From Podila epigama (taxonomy: Eukaryota; Mortierellomycota; Mortierellomycetes; Mortierellales; Mortierellaceae): a stretch of 12,903 nt of DNA. Every line of letters begins with the position of its first letter. Within the stretch, counting starts at the first letter, position 1. Below the pieces are notes generated by a model. The model ran no database searches, was not told where the DNA came from, and saw only the letters and a program-made list of their open reading frames with translations. Below, piece by piece: positions 1-7,919 of this stretch. The stretch lies in assembly GCA_015679605.1 (NCBI GenBank), contig JAAAVE010000839.1, forward strand, positions 1 through 12,903, given 5' to 3'. The translations under genes were made by a program, and so were the position numbers.

Positions 1-206
1 TTGGCATACGACATTCCCTGAGGGACGACAATCAAACCAACAGACACACCAGCGATAATGTCGCGAAGTGCCCAGGTTCGGTTGTACTTTGGCAACCATT
101 TGATGATGGGAAGACGCTCAGTAACGTAGCGTGGAATGTTTTTGGGGAAAGCCTTGAACCAGCGACCAACGCCGTGGGCAAACTCCTTCAACTCGCGATC
201 AGCCAT
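1..206 (-). CDS. SulP family sulfate permease, N-terminal fragment (runs off the left edge)
   Basis: An open frame starts at the ATG whose A lies at 206 on the minus strand and stays open to the window edge (68 codons seen). The protein begins MADRELKEFAHGVGRWFKAF and, after a cytoplasmic lead with LPIIKWLPKYN, enters the first membrane region: RDIIAGVSVGLIVVPQGMSYA-like text ending in VPQGMSYA. Family knowledge: the VPQ-(S/G)-MSYA block just after D-(I/V)-IAG is the hallmark of the first transmembrane helices of SulP anion transporters such as yeast Sul1/Sul2, plasma-membrane proton/sulfate symporters that feed sulfur assimilation. The start is preferred because the frame upstream is repeat-rich and not protein-like and the ATG is followed by G. 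No intron is visible in the part seen. Only about 8-10% of the usual 700-850 aa is present, so the C-terminal STAS domain cannot be checked. Substrate (sulfate rather than another anion) is inferred from the family. Confidence 0.88.
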   Translation of the reverse strand, partial: MADRELKEFAHGVGRWFKAFPKNIPRYVTERLPIIKWLPKYNRTWALRDIIAGVSVGLIVVPQGMSYA

Positions 207-256
207 GGATGGGTATTAGGTGGAGAGTGAAGATGTGGTTGTGAATGCGAGTTTAG

Positions 257-285
257 GTGTGAGTGTGAGTGTGAGTGTGAGTGTG
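257..285. repeat. GTGTGA hexamer microsatellite in the permease leader
   Basis: About four and a half perfect copies of GTGTGA on the plus strand (CACACT on the permease coding strand). It lies between the permease ATG and its candidate TATA box, so length change here would alter the 5' leader. Confidence 0.85.
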
Positions 286-428
286 GATGTAGGGTATGAG
301 TGTAGGGGGACGATTGTGAGGGCACAAACGAAGATGACAATGGTTTTTCGATGGAACCAGTGAGGGATGAAAGCCAGGGAAAGACACAGAAGTAAGAAAG
401 AAAAAAAAAGAGGGGGGCGGATCGATTT

Positions 429-436
429 CTTTTATA
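429..436 (-). promoter_or_regulatory. Candidate TATA box of the sulfate permease gene
   Basis: The minus strand reads TATAAAAG here, 223 bases upstream of the permease ATG. The stretch between them is rich in C, A and T on the coding strand (a CACACT-type repeat plus CT runs), which fits a fungal 5' leader of roughly 190 bases. The match to the TATA consensus is seen; its use as a promoter is inferred. Confidence 0.35.
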
Positions 437-560
437 CAAGAAAATGAAAATGAAGAAACTGAAGAAGTGAGGTGGAAGAGTGAGAATCTGTCAAAGTTGA
501 GTTGTATCGTGCGATGTTGGTGTTGGATGGAAGGATGGATGCGTCAAGTGGAAGGATGTC

Positions 561-583
561 CAAGTCAAGTCAAGTCAAGTCAG
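561..583. repeat. AAGTC pentamer microsatellite
   Basis: Four tandem copies of CAAGT followed by a diverged copy (CAGGTCAG). It is a simple tandem repeat in non-coding DNA upstream of the permease. Confidence 0.8.
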
Positions 584-659
584 GTCAGAGAATAGACAGG
601 AGGTGAGATTGAATCTTGTTCTATTGAGTCGCAGCTGTGTTTGTGTTTGTATTTGTTGT

Positions 660-712
660 TTGTGTGTTTTGTGTGTTTTGTGTGTTTTGCGTGTTTTGCG
701 TGTTTTTTGTTT
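660..712. repeat. TTTTGTGTG nonamer minisatellite-like array
   Basis: About five copies of a 9-base unit, TTTTGTGTG; the last copies change to TTTTGCGTG, so the array is diverging at one end. It runs into an oligo-T stretch. The minus strand reads as KHTKHTKHT-like text in one frame, which is an artefact of the repeat and not a protein. Confidence 0.8.
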
Positions 713-794
713 TTTTTAATGTTTGCGTCTATGTGTGTGCTATATGTGTTGTGTGCCGATGATGTGCGATGTTGTGCAATGTTGTGCCGCAAGC

Positions 795-826
795 AGTGAG
801 CGGTGAGTGGTGAGTGGTGAGTGGTG
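795..826. repeat. GTGAGTG heptamer microsatellite
   Basis: About four copies of a 7-base unit (GTGAGTG with one GTGAGCG variant) on the plus strand, in the non-coding region upstream of the permease. The unit resembles the hexamer array at 257-285 and may share its origin by slippage. Confidence 0.7.
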
Positions 827-1345
827 CAGATGACAAACGGGGATGATGAACGGTCTTTTTTCTTTTTCTCTCTTTTACTCAATGAGGAGTAAGAAAAAAA
901 AAAAAAGTCTAATTTCCACATACGATCCACCATACATTGACTTGATAGAATAACAGAACAGACCGACCGACTGACTGACCAACCCTTTTGTTCTTGGACC
1001 GATGGAACTGATGGACGGGTGGATAGACGGACAGACTGAACTTTGCACTCGGACGCAAAAAAACGCCATCGAGAGCAGATCGCATCATATCTCACCCACT
1101 GTCATTCATGTTTCTCAGCAACAGAGTGCTCTCTCGCTCTCCCCCTTTACTTACTTGCTAATACGGTTAACTGACCAACATTTACAGTCGATAGTCAAGG
1201 TCATCAGCCAGTGGAATAGTATTTCTATTGACTGACTGACATAATGAACCAAAGAAAAAAAAATTGCCATGCTCAGCAGCATGCATGCATGTATGCAAGC
1301 CGCCAGACTTTTACTCAGTTCAGGTGAATATTCGTACATTGACAA

Positions 1346-1347
<2 letters not shown>

Positions 1348-1377
<30 letters not shown>

Positions 1378-1378
1378 G
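1348..1378. repeat. GACA tetramer microsatellite
   Basis: Seven perfect tandem copies of GACA/CAGA on the plus strand. Related GACT/GACC tetramer runs lie at about 960-980 and 1229-1240. In translation it gives TDRQTDRQ-type text, an artefact of the repeat. Confidence 0.9.
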
Positions 1379-1817
1379 CTACATGTAATTCTATTACTGC
1401 ACATCTACAGTTAAGCGGGAACATCCTTTCTGGCTGGCTGCCCTCGGCGATCTCACGGATTCGAGCGATGTTACCATGATGGCACCACAATGATCCTTGC
1501 CAAAAAAAAACTCGTTTTCGAGTTTAACGTCTTCGTTGTTGGTAACTTTCTTCCTTCCTGGCCAATCACAGGCCGTCTCCTGTCTGACCAAACAAGACTG
1601 TGCTACCAACGTGACGTGATATCTCTCAACTCTTTCACTCTATTCTGTTTGGCTCTCCACTCTGTCTCCTTTTGACCCTTTGAGAGCAGCAAATGGCGCC
1701 ATTTCGACTGCGTCTATCGCGATCTCTTCAGGTTCAGAGGGATGATAACAAAGGGCAAACGCATAGGTGGCCCAAACGAGCCCAATTGCCCGAGATTTTT
1801 TTTTTTTTCTTTTTTTT

Positions 1818-1844
1818 GTCCTGTCCTGTCCTGTCCTGTCCTGT
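1818..1844. repeat. GTCCT pentamer microsatellite
   Basis: Five perfect copies of GTCCT directly after an oligo-T tract (about 1797-1817 with a single C interruption). Non-coding. Confidence 0.9.
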
Positions 1845-1878
1845 TTGTCATCCCACAGATGCATTCAGTGTGTGTAAA

Positions 1879-1882
<4 letters not shown>

Positions 1883-1910
<28 letters not shown>
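1883..1910. repeat. CA dinucleotide microsatellite
   Basis: Fourteen uninterrupted CA units. They are followed to about 1957 by degenerate CA-rich DNA in which an ATTCACAAAACAC-like unit occurs twice, suggesting a short duplication beside the array. Confidence 0.92.
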
Positions 1911-1914
<4 letters not shown>

Positions 1915-3673
1915 CATTCACAAAACACGCACACATTCACAAAACACACAAACACACATGTGCTGACGCGGGACAGACAGACCGCCCTCTCCACACTTTA
2001 TTCTAAGCCAGCTTCAATGTGACTACATACACGCCTCAGCCTCGATCTGTTCTCTTTTCTTTGTTGCATGCACTTTGTGTTCCACCAACCTGCCTTTTTC
2101 ACACTCCATCACATCACTTTTGTACTGTAAACAAAGCCGTACATTGGTCGTATGGGGTGGTGCATTCTTATTGCCAGGTGCTAAGCATAGCATAGTCATT
2201 TTTATTCCGAATCTGACAGGAGGTGTAACTATGTTTTTTTTTGAGAGAGAGAGAGAGAACATAGTCGTACAAGTCATCTCAGCACAGAGTCCTTTGTATC
2301 CTTTAGACCTTTGCACCTCTAGGCCTGGTACCATCTCACAGTACAACCGTTTGGTTAGGATCAGCTCGTCATATCACCGAATGACTTGCTTTTCTTTTTT
2401 TTTCATTGTTCTTTGTGGTAGGATTGAGTCGAGACAGTTGATAATAATACCTTGGCGACATGATCCATCTAGTGGATGACGCGAGATGGTGTATGTCCTT
2501 TAAAATAAAGGAAAATGAAAAAAGGACAATAGATGCACAATGCAAAAGACCAAAAAGGTTCAGAGCCAAAATAGGGTCAAGAGATGAGGACGATGAGACC
2601 ACCATGAGGTGCTTCACACTTGCTCTCTTTCTTTCTCTCTCCCACACACACACATTTGTAGAGGATCAAACAGCTGACCCCTGTAATAACGTAGAAACCA
2701 AAAACATCAATTCATTCCACCATTGATGCTCAAGAGACTATCACTCACAGAAACGCCATATTGGCCATCGTTTAGACCATCTGTTGAGAGCCACCTCAAG
2801 TCAACATCGAAGGAGGTCCAAACGAGAGAGCAAGTGAGTGAATAAGGAAAAAGCGACCCCAGGGACAAGAAATCGAATGAGCCACGAGGCTGTCAACTAC
2901 GTCGCACAGAGCTATACTGCTCTCTCCTATTCTGTCCACATCTCGTATGTACTTGCAAGCTGAATGCCTCCAATGCATGTTGACAGACAGAAGCAACGAT
3001 GGAAAATCAAAGAGCGATATGATGCCATTTTAGCACTCTTGAGTGCATCTCTACTTTTTTTCTTTTGTTGGTTTGTTTACTGTTGTACTTTTGCTGATGT
3101 GTTTTTTTTATTATTATTTGGGACGCATGCATGCACCCCTGTCCTCAACCTTCTACCTCTCTACTTGTACATGCCTTAATACTCCGAAAATGCAATTTTT
3201 CACCAAGAACATTTCATTTCTCTATTTTTTTTTTTTTTTTTCATACAGCCTACATCACCACTGCTGCATCAATTATTTGACCGCTATTCGTGATTTTGGG
3301 GGAAAAAAGTGGTTACAAAGAATCATTGGCAAAAAAAATGACTGAGGAATGTTTTTTTTTTCTTGTCACCACAAGAAGAGAACAAGTAATAAGACGTTTT
3401 GTTTTGAAGTGTTTGCCGCCAACTCAAAATAAAAACACAAGGAAGCATGGAACACAGGCTGAGCAGCTCAAAAACTTTAATATGATGCCATTCCTAGGCA
3501 TGGAACACATTGTACACACACACACGCCTCTTGTTTCCTTTGTTGGTATTGTGTGCCCCCCCTTTCTCATCTTTCAGGAAATAAACATCTTTTGGAAGTG
3601 AAGCCAAAAAAGAAGGTCAACAAGGAGAAAAAAAAAGACACCAGAGACAGAGACAGAGCAAAGGGCACCGAGC

Positions 3674-4305
3674 TTATTTCTGTCCAAGCCTTATTCCAAA
3701 TAGGATTTTCAAGATAGCACGACACTGTGACACCATAGTCCAATGCACCGATGTTGATCCAGACCTTTGGGTCAACCATCATTTGGTTCTATCGTCCTTC
3801 CCTCGGTAAAAGATCATGCAGTTATAGATATGAGGGCGAAGAAAATCATTCTGAACGTATGAATCAAAAGATGCAAACATTGCTGCCCGGACAATAATAT
3901 CTCCATCTTACCTCGTTGACGCCAGTTCCAACAGGCGAGTCTGGAACAATCTAGGAATCACAATGTGGGCCCTAGAGAAAATGGGGATATAATGTTCCTT
4001 TATAGAAAAGTGTAGATATTCTTTCCCCTTATCAGCTTCTTTACATCCTAGGATACTTGTTACCTGTTTAAGACGAATTCCCACTTGGGGCGGAACTTTT
4101 GCGAAAAATAATAAAATAAAAAAAAATTTTGCTCGATTTGCCAAGTTGTCCAATAGTCCACAAACAAAAATGGCGTTGAACAAACAACATTGTAACAAGA
4201 CTATGTGCATTGCTTATCTATTTACCAGCGCTCGCTCCCTTGACCAAACATTCATGGCATGTGGACACAAAGAACAGCTTTTTTCGTCCAACCACCCAAA
4301 AATGT
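3674..4305 (-). pseudogene. Possible spliced gene or gene remnant, family unknown
   Basis: On the minus strand four short open segments can be linked in phase by GT-AG introns. Proposed exons: 4305-4226, 4095-4064, 3971-3912 and 3764-3674; introns of 130, 92 and 147 bases, in the size range of the confirmed introns here. Donors are GTAAAT, GTAACA and GTAAGA; acceptors are TTCGCAAAAG, TTTTCTCTAG and ACCCAAAG. The peptide begins around DIFGWLDEKSCSLCPHAM, continues FRPKWEFVLN then AHIVIPRLFQTRLLELAST, and ends IRLGQK before a TAA. I do not recognise it. The upstream part with a start codon is not found, so it may be a decayed or partial gene, or chance. The second intron is the most convincing piece because of its strong pyrimidine tract. 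No function is proposed. Confidence 0.18.
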
Positions 4306-4914
4306 CTACAATAGAGCCATAACGCACGCAAATGAGCCTACAAATGCGTGATAACGTGACGACCCACCATTCTTACGAAAAAAAATAATAATAATATGAG
4401 AACGTTGCAGAAATTGTGAGTTGGGAGAGTCAAATAAGTCATTCTCCCAAGAAGGGGTTCTTCACGTAAGACGCGTCGATTGTGATGTCGCTTATGCATT
4501 TTTGCTAATAATCCCTGGGATAGCTGTTGCGTGGGAACATGGGGATGTTACCCAGACTTCGTCACTGAAACTGATATGCTTTCTAGTCAATTCTTCAACA
4601 GGTCTAAGAAGACTAGACCTTGTAGTATCGGTTCTTATCAAGGCCACGCGACCTGGACATGTACATTATCTATCTTGAGGTTCTGCGAATGTTCAAACAA
4701 CTATGAAGTAACCCTGCTTGTCAACAAATCTGTATCAGAAGTGGCCATACGCCGCCAATTCATCCACCTGCACTTTTATAGAATCATAACGAACTGGGCA
4801 CATTCTCGTTTAGCACCCGTAAACGTTGAGATGCGCGCATATTTGTACAAACAATGTTTTTTTTTGGACAAAAATATAATTAATAATATAATACAAGCAT
4901 CGTTATCCCTCCAC

Positions 4915-7649
4915 CTACAAATCAATGATAATGTCACCGTCGTCGCTTTGATTGCGTTGTCTCCTATTCTGGCCATCAATCTCATCCGCTGTAACCTTTT
5001 GCCGATTCTGCTTCTTTTCCTTTTGTTTAGCTCGCTTCAAAAGTTGCTCGGCGCTAATCCCTGGTGGACGGCGGCGGGTTGTGTTTGGCTCCACATCACT
5101 TCCTTCTGACCCGTCGAATGGCTGCTGTACACTGGCCTTGCGGACAGGCTTGTTCTTTGGTTGATGAGGGAAGAGATCACCCCACATGGCCTTGCGTGCA
5201 TCGCGGTATGGAATCTTGCCCTGCGACCGTGGAATCACAATACGCTCCAAAAAGCCGTTGGGAGCGCAAGTATCAATCACGACGTGACCATCCTTCTTGA
5301 GAGGCGGGACAACAATCCTGGACCAGCTATGGGACGCGGCAATCATATCGCTCTCATTCTCATATGTAACAGGAGGTGGAGGCGGCTCCTTCTTGAACTT
5401 GCGTCCCTTGGCGCCTGTTTTCTCTGCCTCGGTCAAAGTATCTACTACGGTTGCTGGTGCGTTCCAAACTGGCCTTGGTCCCTTACGGAGTACTACATAC
5501 GTATACTTTGCGTCCTCAAAATTTTCCTTTGAGTGCTTCGTTTTGCGCTTTAAGTACAGATTACGAGAGAAAGTTAATATCCTCAGCTCAGCTTCTTCTT
5601 TTCCAGATTTCCTTATTCTTGTGGCCGTTTTCATTTGACAGGAATACTTACCAAGAAATCTGGCCGTTGAACCTTCTGTGAAAAGTGGCACCATTGCGTG
5701 TCTTTTGCTAGAGAAGCATACATGGGGCAAATCTTGTCATGTGGGCACTACATGATATAGAGAGCAAGAGAGAAATAGAGAGAGAGACAGAAGGGTCAGG
5801 TACCGCCAGCGAACAAAGGGCATGGCTGCTACACTGCGTGCAAGATATCTTACAGGCGCCAACACATGAGCGGGTTCTACTGTTTCAACCGGTTCTTCAG
5901 GAAGAAGATGTCCAAAGTTGTCGTATTTAGGCTTAGGCTTAATCAGGTCGGCATCTAAACCTAGAATTTGTTCGCGAGCTTCAGCAAGTACTTTGAATCC
6001 AGCTGGGGTTCCACGGTCAACTAGAATCTGTGAATTGAAATGTAATGACCAAGATTAAAAATCACGTTAGTTTCCACTCCAACCTCCAAGAAACAAGTGC
6101 TAGAGCCATTGGGATAAACGAATATTACAAGCATATCGTTCGTCGATTTCCACAGGTGGTCCAGCGTCGACCTTCGGAGTTCAGGTGTTGTCAGCTCACT
6201 CAAAACAAACGCACTCATAACCACATCATATGTTTGAGCCTAACAGGTATGCAAAAGTCATAAGCCAAAAGCAAGAGTTAGTAAAATTTTTTAAAAAAAA
6301 TGAATGCGGAATTCTACTATCCTTATCCATAATGTCCCATCGAAGCGACCCCTGTGATTACCTTTGAACCATGCGACATGAATGGCTTGAAAGTAACGTT
6401 ATCGATGGCTGCTCCGCTCGACGAAAGAGCGCTCAAAATATCTTCTGCGGTCTCGAGCATTGCCATGGACGTGTCCACACCTGTGTAATGGATCGGTTTT
6501 TGCCACACGTCATTCGCGGCCCAAATAGCCGTTCCCGGTCCAGTTCCGAAATCCAGAATCGTCTTCGGGTCCAAAGAAGGCACACGTTGGTGGACCTCCC
6601 CAAGGACATTTCGGACTGCACTGTATGTGGTGGGTGACATGGCAGCAATGTAAGCGGTTGATTCACGGTAGCCGTACTCCAGAATGTGGGCAGGTATGAC
6701 TTTGTCAGCCTTGGCGGCAAGGTCCTTTGATCCACTTTTGATTCCTATATTGTTCAATAGGTATAAGAAAGCGATCAAGTGATCATGATAATGAGTTCGC
6801 TCGATCTCTTGAAATGTCATGCTAGATAGGTATATTTCCAAGTGTATATACTTTTTGTAGGGGCATCTACGAACTGGTCGTCCTCCAGTGCGCCGGTCGA
6901 TCGTAGTGATCCGTAAAGTCTTAGAGCATCAACCCTGATCAACCCCTTGTCACTCTCTAAAATTCAGCGGCAGGAAAAAAAGTAAGTGTCCATACCACGT
7001 TTCAAGTCAACCCATGAAGTGTCAAAAAAAGTGTAGAAAACACACATATGCACGATACACGCACACACACGTAAAGTGATGTCTTCGTACCATCTATCAC
7101 AGACCGGATGGCGTCCTGGATTGGCTTGGGCATCTCGATCTGCCCAATACGTTTCCGTCCATAGTCCATTTCTTTGGATCCGCGCTGATACGTCGAGCCT
7201 TCAGAAGCAGTGTCCATTGGATCAAGCGCATCCATTTCATCCTTCGTTTGGCCAGTAACTCTGCCGTCATGAGGGATCATTGTCACCTTGCCGTGCTTGT
7301 CCAGAAAGATGACCATGTTGGGATCGTACTCTGGAACAGGTTCGGGCTTAGCAAGTTTAAAGTTGCCAGGCAGCTGAATGTTGGAATAGGGATCGGATTT
7401 CTTCGAAGAAGTGATCTTATCCTCCAGCGGTGTCGAGGCGACTTTGGTCTCTGAAGTTGACTTTGTGGATGACGTGGGCAGTTTAGGGGTCAAAGGTCGT
7501 GCCCTGGCTGCTCGGGCGTAGCCACGGAAGACCGAAGGAATGGACGTGGCTCCAGCCATTTGGAATCTAGTAATTCGTGTTGACATGCCTTTTTCCTGCA
7601 CAATGGCTGAGGCAAGTCTCTTGTTGAACTGACAGAGAGGAGTCGCCAT
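4915..7649 (-). CDS. RSM22: Rsm22/METTL17-like mitochondrial ribosome small-subunit assembly protein (7 exons)
   Basis: Exons on the minus strand: 7649-7091, 6956-6852, 6744-6362, 6239-6129, 6027-5854, 5747-5652, 5547-4915 (TAG at 4917-4915), giving 686 aa. Every junction is GT-AG and keeps phase; introns are 134, 107, 122, 101, 106 and 104 bases, two with ACTAAC branch-like sites. Residues 1-50 are basic and hydroxylated (MATPLCQFNKRLASAIVQEK), a likely mitochondrial presequence. A Rossmann methyltransferase-like core follows: LEYGYRESTAYIAAM near 243-257, SAM-site motif ILDFGTGPGTA at 284-294, then VVMSAFVLSEL and LILVDRGTPAGF. A CPHDKICPM block and WCHFSQ give Cys445, Cys451 and Cys464; DTCAPNG gives Cys570. 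Family knowledge: METTL17/Rsm22 proteins bind a [4Fe-4S] cluster through four such cysteines and help mature the mitochondrial small ribosomal subunit. KYTYVVLRKGPRP and GHVVIDTCAPNG are typical of the C-terminal domain; the tail (about 590-686) is basic and low-complexity. The start at 7649 is chosen because it begins the presequence in a GGCCATGG context; an in-frame ATG at 7802 precedes lysine-rich, oligo-T-derived text. The junction of exons 2 and 3 is the least certain. Confidence 0.92.
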
Positions 7650-7919
7650 GGCCAAAGAAAAAAAAAAAAGGAGCGAAAGTGTGAAGAGACACTGTTTTGC
7701 AGCAAGGTGGTAAAGAAGCAAAGGATTTTTTTTCTTTGTTTTTTTCCGACCTTTGCACTTTTTTCCAAATGTAGAAATTCGGGGACTGCGTCCTTGAGAC
7801 AAAGGAGGCTAGTCACGTGCTCTAACTCGGTCCGGTTTATCATGCTTCACGTTTGGTCATCAAACCACTCGCTATTTCACCTTACTCATCAACCTTCAGC
7901 GGCACGCCGTCTCTCCATC
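7650..7919. promoter_or_regulatory. Divergent promoter region shared by RSM22 and the CLYBL-like gene
   Basis: About 270 bases separate the two start codons, so both promoters must lie here or overlap the leaders. On the RSM22 side a long oligo-pyrimidine tract (about 7658-7674 and 7726-7746, read as T-rich on the minus strand) precedes the ATG, a common feature of fungal leaders. No clear TATA box is seen. The E-box listed separately sits roughly 165 bases from the RSM22 ATG and 100 bases from the CLYBL ATG. Confidence 0.6.
7812..7819. promoter_or_regulatory. GTCACGTG E-box in the divergent promoter
   Basis: The sequence contains the palindrome CACGTG with a 5' GT, matching the RTCACRTG consensus of fungal Cbf1-type bHLH factors, which in several fungi bind promoters of respiratory, mitochondrial and sulfur genes. 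The motif is seen directly; binding and the identity of the factor are inferred. One such 6-mer can occur by chance. Confidence 0.4.

Larger units (their letters stand above)
207..4914. other. Gene-poor, repeat-rich intergenic region of about 4.7 kb
   Basis: No open frame here resembles a known family, and none shows the clean exon chain seen in the three genes to the right. What it holds: the permease leader and promoter at its left end; microsatellites listed separately; a short GA run at about 2243-2257; many homopolymer tracts, for example a long T run around 3226-3241 and A runs at about 893-905; a perfect CTCG-TTTT-CGAG hairpin near 1511-1522; a 7-bp inverted repeat AGGTCTA/TAGACCT near 4601-4619; and two weak minus-strand coding signals (3674-4305 and 4492-4800). 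No tRNA with a recognisable T-arm, no 5S rRNA and no U-snRNA signature was found by eye. Regulatory elements or non-coding RNAs could be present and unseen. Confidence 0.7.

Noticed and set aside
188-439. Minus-strand frame with HSHSHSH text
   Set aside because: It is a translation of the CA-rich repeat in the permease leader, in another frame from the permease.
257-826. Possible CRISPR-like or telomere-like array
   Set aside because: The repeats are short simple tandem units without spacers, have different unit lengths, and do not match a telomere repeat.
580-1095. Minus-strand 171-codon frame
   Set aside because: Much of it is KHTKHTK and SS-rich text from microsatellites and homopolymers; it overlaps the permease upstream region.
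1264-1479. Plus-strand frame with TDRQTDRQ repeat
   Set aside because: Produced by the GACA microsatellite; no conserved sequence on either side.
1640-1864. Minus-strand frame GLVWATYAFALCYHP...
   Set aside because: It looks protein-like for about 45 residues but begins in oligo-T/GTCCT repeat DNA, has no splice partners, and matches no family I can name.
4531-5109. Plus-strand open frame of 192 codons
   Set aside because: Its 3' third is antisense to the conserved last exon of RSM22, its sequence matches no family I know, and it has no plausible promoter or splice support.
7002-7090. Extension of RSM22 exon 1 past the GTACGA donor
   Set aside because: The text turns into a CV/RV-rich repeat translation and a stop; using the donor at 7090 restores the conserved protein in phase.
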